Positions 25,606-35,310 of a stretch of DNA of 64,000 nt are shown piece by piece (positions within the stretch are counted from its first letter, which is position 1; each line of letters starts with the position of its first letter). Location of the stretch: NCBI RefSeq assembly GCF_035306585.1, contig NZ_DATGNU010000044.1, forward strand, positions 1 to 64,000, written 5' to 3'. The DNA is from Galbibacter sp035306585 (lineage in GTDB: Bacteria > Bacteroidota > Bacteroidia > Flavobacteriales > Flavobacteriaceae). The translations under genes were made by a program, and so were the position numbers. Under the pieces are notes generated by a model. The model was not told the DNA's origin, did not search any database, and worked only from the letters and a program-made list of their open reading frames with translations.

Positions 25606-26997
25606 TTGCACTATTTAAAGGCTCATAAATTTTCGATTTTATTGATCATTTCCAGCTTGCTTTTTTATGGAGGGTTTGCTTATGATTTACAGCGAAATGA
25701 CACCATAAAATTAATTAGTTTATACGCCGGGCTATTCTTTCTATTCTATAAAATCCTCCAGATAGAAAAATTCAATTTTAAATTACTAGTGTGCTTTGGC
25801 GTATTATCTAGGCTGGTTTTTATGATCGCCATTCCAAATCTTTCTCAAGACTTCTATCGCTTTCTATGGGATGGTCAGCTCATCCTTAATGGAATCAACC
25901 CATTTCTATACACACCAGATGAATTAATGGCCGCAGGCGAGGTTTTATTTCCTACCGCTAAAGAGCTCTATCAAGGCATGGGAAGCTTAAGTGCTGGCCA
26001 CTACAGTAATTACCCACCTGTAAGCCAACTCTTTTATTTTCTAAGCGCATTTTTTGGCCAGGACAATCTATTGGGAAGTGTTATTTTTCTGCGTCTTGTA
26101 ATTATTGCAGCTGACATTGGTGTGCTTCTTATGGCCAGAAATGTTTTGACACTATTGGGCCGAGAAAAGCACCAAGCCTTTTGGTATTTTATAAATCCTT
26201 TCATCTGTATTGAACTTACTGGAAATTTACATTTTGAAGGGGTCATGATTTTTTTCTTTCTCCTAGCCTTATACCTTTTATTAAAAGAAAAATGGGTGGG
26301 GTCTGCGGTTTCAATTGGCATATCCATTGCCACCAAACTCATTCCTTTATTGCTGCTACCCATATTGTTTCGTTGGCTGAGTGTAAGTACCAGTGGTGAT
26401 CAACTCACCTCAGAGAGAAAGACAAAAACAGAATTACATTGGAATTTAATAAAGCCTGTAAGCTATTATGTACTTGCTATAATTGTAGCCATTGCCACTT
26501 TCATACCATTTCTCTCTGATGAACTTAAAGATAACTACCTACACACCATTGGATTATGGTTTAATAGTTTCGAGTTTAACGCGAGCTTTTACTACCTCAT
26601 CAGAGAAATCGGATTTTGGTACAAAGGATATAACATTATAGCATTAGCTGGCTTGAAAATGGCAGTAGTCGTGGTGGTATTTATCCTCCTTCTAAGCTTG
26701 CTAAGGAAAAATGAGAAACCCAGAACCCTTACAGCAAGCCTTTTATTTGGAGTTTCTTTTTATTTGTTTTTCACCACGACCTTACATCCTTGGTATGTGG
26801 TCACCCCACTTTTATTAAGTGTCTTTACAAATTATAAATTCCCTGTTGTTTGGAGTTTTATAGTTGTTTTGAGTTATCAGGCCTATGCCAATCCCAATGT
26901 TGAAGAGAATCTGTGGGTGCTTTCCATAGAATACGGTATCCTATTTGGTTGTTTTATAAAAGAAGTATATCTCAAACAGCCGATTTGCATTAAGTAG
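25606..26997 (+). CDS. GT-C type mannosyltransferase-like membrane protein
   Basis: A 463-residue polytopic protein with roughly eleven membrane helices. The early loop reads NLSQDFYRFLWDGQLILNGINPF, with acidic residues typical of GT-C enzymes (GT87/PIG-M-like) that take sugars from polyprenyl-phosphate donors. SIATKLIPLLLLP in the middle also fits that group. The start is TTG 25606, four bases after the upstream stop. With the DPM-like and CESA-like genes it forms a three-gene glycosylation unit. Sugar and acceptor identity are not shown by sequence. Confidence 0.72.
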   Translation: MHYLKAHKFSILLIISSLLFYGGFAYDLQRNDTIKLISLYAGLFFLFYKILQIEKFNFKLLVCFGVLSRLVFMIAIPNLSQDFYRFLWDGQLILNGINPFLYTPDELMAAGEVLFPTAKELYQGMGSLSAGHYSNYPPVSQLFYFLSAFFGQDNLLGSVIFLRLVIIAADIGVLLMARNVLTLLGREKHQAFWYFINPFICIELTGNLHFEGVMIFFFLLALYLLLKEKWVGSAVSIGISIATKLIPLLLLPILFRWLSVSTSGDQLTSERKTKTELHWNLIKPVSYYVLAIIVAIATFIPFLSDELKDNYLHTIGLWFNSFEFNASFYYLIREIGFWYKGYNIIALAGLKMAVVVVVFILLLSLLRKNEKPRTLTASLLFGVSFYLFFTTTLHPWYVVTPLLLSVFTNYKFPVVWSFIVVLSYQAYANPNVEENLWVLSIEYGILFGCFIKEVYLKQPICIK

Positions 26998-27148
26998 TAG
27001 GTATAGTTGTAAGATAAGCTTCCAAAGGACGGGAAACACTATATTCTATAACAACGTAAGATTAATAGAACGTACGTTACCCGAGGTTCTAGCACAAATT
27101 TTATTGGAATATAATTCAGGGAAACAAAAAGGTTACTACTAACCAATT

Positions 27149-27188
27149 AAAGCCTAACAATTACTTAATATAACATTTGTTAGGCTTT
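27149..27188. terminator. Bidirectional terminator hairpin between convergent genes
   Basis: AAAGCCTAACAA and TTGTTAGGCTTT are perfect 12-base inverted repeats around a 16-base loop. They are flanked by A-rich sequence on the left and T-rich on the right, so they can serve both strands. The hairpin sits between the + strand mannosyltransferase and the - strand pseudouridine synthase. The remaining bases of the 290-base gap (26998-27287) hold no gene that I can see. Confidence 0.75.
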
Positions 27189-27287
27189 ATTGTGATAGTT
27201 TATAAGATACCTCTAGCGAAATCTGCAAATCCGGTTTATAAAATAAGCTTTCCATTGCCATAAATGACTGCTGGTATTTTTTTGCCC

Positions 27288-28163
27288 TTATAACATCTGA
27301 AGGTTAATTACCTCCTGCTTCGTAAGATGACGCCATGTTCCTCTTGGAAGATCTTTTTTGGTAAGACCAGCAAAGGCAACCCTATCGAGTTTAATCACCT
27401 CATAGCCGAGATGTTCAAAAATACGATGTACAATTTTATTTTTATTACTGTGGATTTTGATGCCAACTTCATTTTTATTTCCTCCTTCGATGGTAGAAAC
27501 ATCTTCCACCCTCACCAATCCATCTTCAAGGGTTAATCCTTCTCTAATGGCATATAAATCCTTAATTTGAACGGTTTTATTTAGGGTGACTTGGTATATT
27601 TTCCGGACCTCACGACCACTGTTAGTCAATTTTTTAGCTAGATCACCGTCATTTGTAAAAAGGAGTAAACCTGTAGTACTTCGCCCTAGCCTTCCAACTG
27701 GAACAATTCGAGCTTTGGTAGCCTTGGCTACAAGATCCATTACTGTTTTTCGCCCCTTGTCATCACTAGTGGTAGTTAAAAATCCTTTGGGTTTATTGAG
27801 AAGAATATACACTTTCTTCTCTGGGTTAATTGCTCGACCATCAAACTTGACCACATCGTTTAGATTAACTCTATATCCCATCTCAGTAATGACCTGGCCA
27901 TTTACAGTGACATTTCCAGAGGCGATGTAAATATCGGCATCTCTTCGAGAACAAATTCCGCTATTGGCAATGTATTTATTCAACCTGATTTGATCGGGCG
28001 AAATTTGGGTCTTCTTAGATTTATGTTGTTTTTGAATCGGGGCGCTTCCGCGAGAATAGCTCACTTTCTTTGGCTGTCCTCCTTGTCTACCAGAGCGTTT
28101 CTTATGATCCCCACCCTGTCTTTCAAAACTTTTCCCCTTTTTTGAATTATCTGCTCTGCTCAT
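27288..28163 (-). CDS. RluB/RsuA-type pseudouridine synthase with an unusual active-site loop
   Basis: A 291-residue protein. Residues 1-55 are a basic, Lys/Arg/Gln/Gly-rich tail that probably contacts RNA, common in Bacteroidota homologues. Residues 59-105 are an S4 RNA-binding domain (IRLNKYIANSGICSRRDAD). The synthase domain holds YILLNKPKGFLTT and VPVGRLGRSTTGLLLFTNDGDLA. The family motif is GRLDxxTxGLLL with a catalytic Asp; here residue 160 is Gly (codon GGG, bases 27684-27686). If the reading is right the enzyme may be inactive or use another residue. Otherwise it would modify 23S rRNA. Confidence 0.88.
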   Translation of the reverse strand: MSRADNSKKGKSFERQGGDHKKRSGRQGGQPKKVSYSRGSAPIQKQHKSKKTQISPDQIRLNKYIANSGICSRRDADIYIASGNVTVNGQVITEMGYRVNLNDVVKFDGRAINPEKKVYILLNKPKGFLTTTSDDKGRKTVMDLVAKATKARIVPVGRLGRSTTGLLLFTNDGDLAKKLTNSGREVRKIYQVTLNKTVQIKDLYAIREGLTLEDGLVRVEDVSTIEGGNKNEVGIKIHSNKNKIVHRIFEHLGYEVIKLDRVAFAGLTKKDLPRGTWRHLTKQEVINLQML

Positions 28164-28270
28164 TTTTAAATTTTCAACAAAGATATGTTAATTCTAATCA
28201 ATTATTAAAAAACATCTCCAATCACTTAAGCCGCTACATAGAAGTATTCGATGCATTAAGACAGTAGGTT

Positions 28271-29179
28271 TCAGCTAATTCGGTGTAATACCAGATTAAT
28301 ATCGATTAAAAGAATACTCAATACACCAGAGATGATGATAAACTTAAGAATATTGTGAAGTACTACGTAATGTGTTTTAGTGGATGATCGCCATAAAATA
28401 AATAAGAATACCAACATAAGAAATACACAAGCATAAAAGAATAAGTGCATATATCCTACCTCAAATCTGGCGATAAGAAGATAGGCAGGAACAAAAGACA
28501 ATAATGTAAACAAGGTAATAATTAACTTAGAACTCTGCTCGCCATACACCACCGCAATGGTCTTGTAATTTTGAGCTAAATCTCCTGTGATATTCTGTAG
28601 ATCCTTTACCAGCTCTCTAATTAAGATAATTAAAAACAAGAACAAGGCATGAACAAATATGACTAACTCAAAATTCTTATAATAGACGAAAATAGCAAAG
28701 AATGGCGCAATAGCTAAGGTCGCTGAAACCAAGTTCCCTAAAAAGGTCACTCGTTTTAATTTATGGGAGTAAAACCATATTCCAAAAATATAGCTGGAGA
28801 AAAACACCACTGCCCGAAAAGAAACATAACTGGCGAAAATAACGGACACAAAATTAAGTACAAAGTAAGTGGTTAATTTAAAACGCTGACTTACAATGCG
28901 ATCAAGCAACGTTTTTCGAGGACGGTTAATAAGGTCCTTTTCAGCATCGTAAAAACTATTGATAATATACCCAGAGGCAATTGCGATGGCAGATGCGGCT
29001 ACAATACAAAACAGATAAGGATCAAATAAAATTGCGGTTACGGAACTATCAGGTGCAAGAATATAAAGGGAGGTAAGGTACTGCGCAAGTGCGATCACCA
29101 AAACATTGTACCCCCTAATTACCGAAAAAAGGCTTAGGAACTTAAGAAGTAAAAGTTTCTGCCTTCGGCTAATTATCAT
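28271..29179 (-). CDS. UbiA-family prenyltransferase (geranylgeranylglycerol-phosphate-type)
   Basis: A 302-residue membrane prenyltransferase with about eight helices. The first Asp-rich motif is NSFYDAEKDLINRPRKTL (NxxxDxxxD). The second lies in ELVKDLQNITGD. Bacteroidota commonly place such a gene next to mevalonate kinase and annotate it as geranylgeranylglycerol-phosphate geranylgeranyltransferase. Menaquinone-type substrates are the main alternative. It lies 12 bases after the mevalonate kinase gene, so isoprenoid precursor supply and use are co-transcribed. Confidence 0.85.
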   Translation of the reverse strand: MIISRRQKLLLLKFLSLFSVIRGYNVLVIALAQYLTSLYILAPDSSVTAILFDPYLFCIVAASAIAIASGYIINSFYDAEKDLINRPRKTLLDRIVSQRFKLTTYFVLNFVSVIFASYVSFRAVVFFSSYIFGIWFYSHKLKRVTFLGNLVSATLAIAPFFAIFVYYKNFELVIFVHALFLFLIILIRELVKDLQNITGDLAQNYKTIAVVYGEQSSKLIITLFTLLSFVPAYLLIARFEVGYMHLFFYACVFLMLVFLFILWRSSTKTHYVVLHNILKFIIISGVLSILLIDINLVLHRIS

Positions 29180-29191
29180 AATGTAAAATTC

Positions 29192-30130
29192 TTAGAAATT
29201 ATAAACGACCTCTAGCTTATATCCCTCTAGCGCTTTTCTTGCCTTATCAATATCTTGTGTAAACCCTAGGAAGTAACCTCCTCCACCAGAGCCACAGAGT
29301 TTTAAATAATAATCGTTGGTATCGATACCATGCTTCCATAATTTATGAAATTCTGCAGGTATCATCGGTTTAAAATTAGTGAAAACGGTATTTGAAAGTT
29401 GTTTTAAATTGCCAAACAAGGATTTCACATCTCCCTTTAAAAAGTCTTCGACACAAGCATCAGTGTGCTTGATAAACTGATCTTTCAACATTTTCCTAAA
29501 ACCTTCTTGCTTCATACTCTCCATAAAGATCTGAATCATAGGCGCAGTTTCTCCAGTGGTTCCACTATCTAATAAAAACACAGCCCCCTTTCCATCGGTA
29601 GTTTGAGATGGAATACCAGTTGGCTGAATGTTATCTTTAGAATGTATTAAAATCGGAAGACTCAAATAGCTATTTAAAGGATCAAGACCCGAGGATTTCC
29701 CATGGAAAAATGATTCCATTGCGCCAAAGATTTGTTTTAACTTTAAGAGCTTTTCTCTAGTTAAATTCTCCAGTACAGTAATTTTATCGTGAGCGTACTT
29801 ATCGTAAATAGCTGCCACTAAAGCACCACTGCTCCCAACACCATACCCCATAGGAATACTACTATCGAAATACATGCCTTTAGCCACATCCTCCTTTAAT
29901 TGTTTTATATCAAAACTTACTATAGGAGACTCCTCTTGCTGAAGCGAATCTAAGTGTTCGGCAAAACGTCTCAAGCTATCATTTGATTTTTTTGCCTCTG
30001 GGGTTAAATCATCACTTAGCTTTAAAGCACCCTTATAAAAGTTATAAGGTATGGACAAGCCTTTGGAATCCTTAATAATCCCATATTCGCCAAAAAGCAA
30101 AATCTTTGAATAAAATAGTGGTCCTTTCAT
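29192..30130 (-). CDS. mvk: GHMP kinase, probable mevalonate kinase
   Basis: A 312-residue GHMP-family kinase. The N-terminus reads YSKILLFGEYGII, the ATP loop is PMGYGVGSSGALVAAIYD, and the C-terminal glycine-rich motif is KLCGSGGGGYFLG. It follows diphosphomevalonate decarboxylase by 29 bases and precedes a UbiA prenyltransferase, so phosphorylation of mevalonate is the best assignment. Phosphomevalonate kinase is possible but the neighbours and the LLFGEYGI start favour mevalonate kinase. Confidence 0.87.
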   Translation of the reverse strand: MKGPLFYSKILLFGEYGIIKDSKGLSIPYNFYKGALKLSDDLTPEAKKSNDSLRRFAEHLDSLQQEESPIVSFDIKQLKEDVAKGMYFDSSIPMGYGVGSSGALVAAIYDKYAHDKITVLENLTREKLLKLKQIFGAMESFFHGKSSGLDPLNSYLSLPILIHSKDNIQPTGIPSQTTDGKGAVFLLDSGTTGETAPMIQIFMESMKQEGFRKMLKDQFIKHTDACVEDFLKGDVKSLFGNLKQLSNTVFTNFKPMIPAEFHKLWKHGIDTNDYYLKLCGSGGGGYFLGFTQDIDKARKALEGYKLEVVYNF

Positions 30131-30159
30131 GTATGCTCTTATTGCATGGTACTTCTAAA

Positions 30160-31242
30160 TTACAATTTTTTAGCACCAAATCCTATCTGGTCGCAAATAT
30201 ACTGCTCGTTTTTACAATATACAACCAGTTCATTTCTAATAAATTGAATAACAGTCTCTTTTTCTGCCTCAGGGTAGAGCAAATGAACATTCGCTCCTGC
30301 ATCCAGCGTAAAGCACAAGTTGCTATTGGTCTCAGATCTATATTCCCATACTTTTTCTATAATGCTAAGGGTATTAGGACGAAGCAATAGGTAATAAGGC
30401 ATAGAACTCATCATAATGGCGTGAAGCATCAAAGCCTCACTCTCCACGACCTTAGTAAATGCTTCTAAGTCTCCTTGCTTTAAAATTTGCAATAGCGCAG
30501 ATAGATTTTTGTGAGCTTGTTCAAATCGAGCAGTTGCAAAAGGATGCCCATTAACAAGATCGTGCCCAACGGTGCTACTTACCTTTTTCTCCCCGACATC
30601 CACAAGTAAAACAGTGTCTTGGTAATTTTTAAAACGATCATGTACCTCACCTTGGTAGTTGACTCCATAAAGATTAGTGCTCTGAGGTATTTCTTGGTGC
30701 TTCCCAAAAACCATTAAAGGTCCTTGGGTGCTTCTACATGCACTTCCCGAACCTAAGCGAGCCAAAAAGGACGCCTTCTTATAGAAATACTCCTGATCCA
30801 TATCGGAAACCAAGGTTTTCTCCATGCTCATAAAACAAAGTGCCAAAGCACTCATCCCACTGGCAGAAGATGCTATACCACTACTGTGAGGAAACGAATT
30901 GGTCGTCTGAATTTTAAAATGATAGGAATCGACAAAAGACAAATAAGGTTGAACTCTTTTGAAAAATGTTTCAATCTTCGGCGCAAAATCAGGTTTTGGC
31001 TTTCCATCCAATAACACCTCAAAACTAAATTCCTTCTCCAATTGAACTTTAGGACTTACCTGAACCCGGGTTTTGGTATGGCATTTATCCAAGGTAAAAC
31101 TTATGGACGGGTTTGCAGGGATCTGAATTTCTTTCTTTCCCCAATATTTTATAAGAGCGATATTGCTCGGAGATTGCCATCCAAAGTCTACCTCTTCCAA
31201 CTGGTCAGTGTAAGGCTTAGAAATAAAATCTTTATAAATCAT
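30160..31242 (-). CDS. mvaD: Diphosphomevalonate decarboxylase
   Basis: A 360-residue GHMP-fold enzyme producing isopentenyl diphosphate. The N-terminus has SNIALIKYWGKKE and ANPSISFTL, both diagnostic of the family. The ATP loop is NSFPHSSGIASSASGMSAL, LGSGSACRSTQGPLMVFG follows, and the catalytic Asp is in FTLDAGANVHLLY. It is the first gene of a three-gene - strand isoprenoid operon. Confidence 0.95.
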   Translation of the reverse strand: MIYKDFISKPYTDQLEEVDFGWQSPSNIALIKYWGKKEIQIPANPSISFTLDKCHTKTRVQVSPKVQLEKEFSFEVLLDGKPKPDFAPKIETFFKRVQPYLSFVDSYHFKIQTTNSFPHSSGIASSASGMSALALCFMSMEKTLVSDMDQEYFYKKASFLARLGSGSACRSTQGPLMVFGKHQEIPQSTNLYGVNYQGEVHDRFKNYQDTVLLVDVGEKKVSSTVGHDLVNGHPFATARFEQAHKNLSALLQILKQGDLEAFTKVVESEALMLHAIMMSSMPYYLLLRPNTLSIIEKVWEYRSETNSNLCFTLDAGANVHLLYPEAEKETVIQFIRNELVVYCKNEQYICDQIGFGAKKL

Positions 31243-31330
31243 GTGTCAATTACAGTTTAGGCAAAGATACGCTAAAGTGTGAACGTGGCTGCAAGTTTTA
31301 CATATCCAAAAAGTACTTCAAAAGATTTAA

Positions 31331-32593
31331 CTAGTTACTTAACTTCTTAGAAATGGCGCTAGCAACAATAAAGCCTCCCGTCCAAGCGTTTTGAAAGTTA
31401 AAACCTCCTGTTATAGCATCTATATCTAAAACCTCACCTGCCAAATAAAGTGAATCGCACACTTTACTCTCATAGGTTTTGAAATTAATATCTTTTAAAT
31501 CCACTCCTCCTGCTGTTACGAATTCTTCTTTAAAAGTGCTCTTTCCACTGACACTGAATTGGCATTGAGTGAGCTGCTGGGCTAAATGCCTTAATTGAAT
31601 TTTACGTATATCAGCCCATTTCATTTCTTTTAAAACGCCTATGGCTTCAAGTAATTTCAGCCAAAGACGTTTTGGAAGATCAAATGGTCTGGTGTTATAA
31701 ACATGCTTTTTAGCAAATTCCTGTTTTAATTCAGTTAAATGCAATACCATAGCCTCCAAGGTATATTGGGGCAACCAATTTACACGAATTTTAAATTGGT
31801 AGTTCATTTGATGGAGCGCTCGTGCACCCCAGGCGGATAATTTTAAAATTGCAGGGCCACTCATCCCCCAATGGGTAATTAGTAAAGGTCCACTGGAGGT
31901 AGATGCACTAGAGACTTCCAAATCAATCGGTTCCCCAGCCTGATTAAGCAGACTAACCTTGGCCTCTGTGGAGAGTCCCATAAGGCCTTGAATTCTGTGG
32001 TCTTTTATATTAAACGTAAAGAGCGAAGGCACTGCCGTTACCAGTTTATGACCCATATTTTCTAATTGAACCCACATTTTAGGATTACTTCCAGTGGCAA
32101 TCACCACATGAGCAGCACGATAGTCTCCTTGTGTGGTTTCTAGCGCCCATGGAGTTTCTTTTAGATCCGTTCTGTGGATGGATTTTACTGCGCAACTGGC
32201 ATGAACCTTCACACCAAGAGTATTGATTTGATCCACAAAACAATCAATGATGGTTTGTGATGAATCACTTTGTGGAAAAACCCTTCCGTCTTCTTCAATC
32301 TTAAGAGCCACTCCACATGATTCAAAAAAATCAAAGATGTTGCCACTGCAAAAGCTATGAAAGGGACCTTTTAGTTCACGTTTGCCCCTAGGATAGGCAT
32401 TTACAAATTCATTGGGATCAAAGATGGCGTGTGTCACATTGCAACGTCCACCTCCAGAAATTTTAACTTTCGTTAATACTTCCTTGCCACGTTCAAGTAT
32501 TACGATCTTTCGCTCTGGCTGCAATCTAGCCAGTTGTATAGCAGTAAAAAAACCCGCTGCTCCGCCTCCTACAATGATAACGTCAAAATCCAT
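31331..32593 (-). CDS. BaiN/HI0933-like flavoprotein (NAD(P)/FAD-dependent oxidoreductase)
   Basis: A 420-residue flavoprotein with VIIVGGGAAGFFTAIQLA at residues 5-22, KVKISGGGRCNVTHA, and the C-terminal LYLAGEVLDIDAITGGFNFQNAWTGGFIVA typical of the HI0933/YhiN/BaiN group. The length fits. Some members reduce bile-acid intermediates, but most have no known substrate. It stands 89 bases from mvaD and 21 bases after the GDPD gene and has no clear pathway link. Confidence 0.9.
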   Translation of the reverse strand: MDFDVIIVGGGAAGFFTAIQLARLQPERKIVILERGKEVLTKVKISGGGRCNVTHAIFDPNEFVNAYPRGKRELKGPFHSFCSGNIFDFFESCGVALKIEEDGRVFPQSDSSQTIIDCFVDQINTLGVKVHASCAVKSIHRTDLKETPWALETTQGDYRAAHVVIATGSNPKMWVQLENMGHKLVTAVPSLFTFNIKDHRIQGLMGLSTEAKVSLLNQAGEPIDLEVSSASTSSGPLLITHWGMSGPAILKLSAWGARALHQMNYQFKIRVNWLPQYTLEAMVLHLTELKQEFAKKHVYNTRPFDLPKRLWLKLLEAIGVLKEMKWADIRKIQLRHLAQQLTQCQFSVSGKSTFKEEFVTAGGVDLKDINFKTYESKVCDSLYLAGEVLDIDAITGGFNFQNAWTGGFIVASAISKKLSN

Positions 32594-32613
32594 GCAGCAA
32601 AATTAGGTTTATT

Positions 32614-33375
32614 TTATCGGCTTCCCTGAATCCGATCTGGGTAGTCCGTAATGATACCATCCACTTTAAATCTTTTCATAGCATTGATATCGGCCGTATC
32701 ATTGACAGTCCAGGGATATATTTTAAAATTCTTTTCATGCATACGTTCGACATTCTGAGAATTCAAACTTTTAAAATGAGGATGTATAGCGACCGCATCT
32801 AACTTTTCTCCTTCTAAAATAGCACCGTCGATATCTTCGCTTGTCAGAATCCCTATAGGAATCTGTGGACTCAATTCTCTGATGGCCTCCAATTCATCCC
32901 ACCGAAAACTAGAGATGATAAAATCATTGAGTTTCCAACCTTTTGTATCTATATAATACTGTAAAATATCAAATACTGGTTTGGCTGTCCCAGCTCCTTT
33001 GAGCTCTACATTTAAAACTACCCTTGCATCGATCAAATCCAACACTTGCGCTAAGGTAGGTATTTTTACACCTCCTTCTAATGAGAGCGTATCCAAGGTT
33101 TCTTTCCTGTAGGCTTCAATAGGTCCTGTTGCCTGAGTCAACCGATCCACCGTTTGATCATGGAAAACAATAATGGATCCATCGGCTATTTTGAAAACAT
33201 CAATTTCAATGGCATCAGAACCTAGGTCAATTGCTTTCTCAATAGATGGCAGGCTATTTTCTACCACATGACCACGAGCGCCTCTATGGCCTATTATAAT
33301 GGGATCTTCTTTCATTTCAGTACAGCTTAATACACTCACCATTGCGAGTGTCAATAGTCCTTGTTTTTTTAACAT
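32614..33375 (-). CDS. Glycerophosphodiester phosphodiesterase lipoprotein
   Basis: A 253-residue GDPD-fold enzyme that hydrolyses glycerophosphodiesters to glycerol 3-phosphate. Residues 1-17 form a lipoprotein signal ending at Cys18 (SVLSC). Active-site motifs are IGHRGARGHVVENSLPS, AIEIDVFKIADG and FHDQTVDRLT, including the conserved His pair and metal-binding Glu/Asp. It lies 30 bases downstream of the GH13 lipoprotein gene, at the tail of the starch operon. It has no obvious role in starch use and could be read-through. Confidence 0.9.
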   Translation of the reverse strand: MLKKQGLLTLAMVSVLSCTEMKEDPIIIGHRGARGHVVENSLPSIEKAIDLGSDAIEIDVFKIADGSIIVFHDQTVDRLTQATGPIEAYRKETLDTLSLEGGVKIPTLAQVLDLIDARVVLNVELKGAGTAKPVFDILQYYIDTKGWKLNDFIISSFRWDELEAIRELSPQIPIGILTSEDIDGAILEGEKLDAVAIHPHFKSLNSQNVERMHEKNFKIYPWTVNDTADINAMKRFKVDGIITDYPDRIQGSR

Positions 33376-33405
33376 CTTTGAAGTTTTACAGGTGGTACTT
33401 CCACA

Positions 33406-35292
33406 TCACTGAATTTCAAAAATAAATGATTGCAATGGATTTATCCTAATTTTTACAGTCCCAATATCATTTCTTAACGTTAATTTGTTACTGCCTCCAT
33501 AGAGCAAATCCTTCAAAGGGTATTTTGTTTTATCAAGGTTCCAAGTCGCCATAAGATCCTTTGGGAGTTGCAATTCAAACGCATAGGTGTTTTGAGTATC
33601 AAAGTTTGAAATCACCACTAATTGTTGATCTTCAGTGTACCTTACAAAGGAATATACATCTTGGTTATAACCAGGGCTATTCTCAATATTATACTCATGA
33701 ATATCCTTCATATGTCCCATGATCGCAGGCTGACTCTCGGCCACATTGAGCAATCGTTTATAGAAGTCTCGCAATTGCTTTTCCTGTGGGGTGCTTTGTC
33801 CACCATCAAATTTTCCTCCATTCATCCATCTTTGATGGTGAGGTACCCCCACATAATCAAAAATAGAAGTCCTACTGGGTTTACCAAAACCAGCATCTTC
33901 TGCTCCAGGTTCTCCGACTTCTTGTCCAAAATAAATCATTACAGGCCCCGTAGAGATGGTCGCAAGTACAGTCATCGCTGGTTTGCCTATTTGGGCATCT
34001 CCAGCAAACTCAGGACTTGCAATTCGTTGCTCATCATGATTTTCTAAAAAGTAGAGTAAATGAGGTGATATGTCTTTGGAGGCTTTACGCACTTGGGCAA
34101 TATAACTCGTCTTACCATTGTCTTTCATGATTTGTTTTATAGAATCATACATGGCAACTTTATCATACAAATAATCCATTTTACCCTTATATAGATAATC
34201 TCGATATAAGGCCGGGTTATAGACCTCAGCCAGTAAAAATGCATCTGGGTTCTTCATCTTAATAGCGGAATTCATATAACTCCAAAATTCTACAGGGACC
34301 ATTTCGGCCATATCATATCGAAATCCATCAACCCCCATGGCTATCCAATATAGCGCTATATCTTTGAATTTCACCCACGAATCAGGCACTTGTTTATCTC
34401 TCCAAAATTCAAAATGCTTCTGAAAAGGTTCATTTTCATATCCCTTTGGCAAAGAGTCAAACGCTCTTGTACCATCGACAGATATCCCATAATTAACCTT
34501 CACAGTTTCATACCAATCATTTTGATCAGGTTGTGATGACCTAGCACCATTACCTGTCCATTTTGCAGGATGCTCCTTAAAACGACCATCAATAAGTGGG
34601 TGACTTTCTCCTCCTAAGGGAAGATAACCATCCCTCCATTTAGGCAACTCAAAAGCTTCCCCTGGATTGTAATAGAAATTATTATCCCGCTTGTATTGTA
34701 CTGTAGTATCATCACTTGTCCCAAAGTCTTCAACACCTTCAGGGGCTGATACACTGTGGTAATTTCTTGCTAGGTGATTTGGAACAATATCGATAATAAC
34801 TTTCATTCCAGCTTGGTGGGTTCTTTTAAGGAGTTGTTTAAACTCTTCCAACCTATTTGCGGGGTCAGTTGCCAAATCAGGATTGACATTGTAATAATCC
34901 TTCACCGCATACGGAGAGCCAGCTCTTCCTTTAACAACTTCTGGGTCATCATTGGTAATGCCATATTTGGTGTAATCACCAACAAGTGCATGATGCGGTA
35001 TTCCAGTATACCAAATATGAGTAATCCCTAAATCTTTAATTTGCTTTAAGGCCTCCGGGGTGAAGTCTTTAAATTTACCTACGCCATTCTCCTGTTTGGT
35101 TCCCCAAGCTTTATTGGTAGTGTTGGTGTTTCCAAATAATCTAGTAAACACCTGATATACTACTTTTTTGGATTCCGTTGGTGTTTGTGCCACAGTAGTA
35201 CTTTGCTTTTTATCATTGGCTGTTGGTGTACAGCTGATCAAAAACAACATTACCAGAACGGGCAGTGAGATAACCGAAAGTTTCTTCATCAT
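33406..35292 (-). CDS. GH13 alpha-amylase-family lipoprotein
   Basis: A 628-residue glycoside hydrolase family 13 protein with a lipoprotein signal ending at FLISC near residue 21. Catalytic motifs are VIIDIVPNHLAR, GVDGFRYDMAEM (nucleophile Asp), AFLLAEVYNP (acid/base Glu) and LLYFLENHDEQR (third Asp). The C-terminal about 100 residues form a beta domain. It is predicted to be membrane-anchored, in the periplasm or outside the cell, and to cut alpha-1,4-glucans. It follows the cyclomaltodextrinase-like gene by 18 bases, within the MFS-to-GDPD - strand operon. Confidence 0.93.
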   Translation of the reverse strand: MMKKLSVISLPVLVMLFLISCTPTANDKKQSTTVAQTPTESKKVVYQVFTRLFGNTNTTNKAWGTKQENGVGKFKDFTPEALKQIKDLGITHIWYTGIPHHALVGDYTKYGITNDDPEVVKGRAGSPYAVKDYYNVNPDLATDPANRLEEFKQLLKRTHQAGMKVIIDIVPNHLARNYHSVSAPEGVEDFGTSDDTTVQYKRDNNFYYNPGEAFELPKWRDGYLPLGGESHPLIDGRFKEHPAKWTGNGARSSQPDQNDWYETVKVNYGISVDGTRAFDSLPKGYENEPFQKHFEFWRDKQVPDSWVKFKDIALYWIAMGVDGFRYDMAEMVPVEFWSYMNSAIKMKNPDAFLLAEVYNPALYRDYLYKGKMDYLYDKVAMYDSIKQIMKDNGKTSYIAQVRKASKDISPHLLYFLENHDEQRIASPEFAGDAQIGKPAMTVLATISTGPVMIYFGQEVGEPGAEDAGFGKPSRTSIFDYVGVPHHQRWMNGGKFDGGQSTPQEKQLRDFYKRLLNVAESQPAIMGHMKDIHEYNIENSPGYNQDVYSFVRYTEDQQLVVISNFDTQNTYAFELQLPKDLMATWNLDKTKYPLKDLLYGGSNKLTLRNDIGTVKIRINPLQSFIFEIQ

Positions 35293-35310
35293 TATTATTA
35301 CTCCTTTGTA

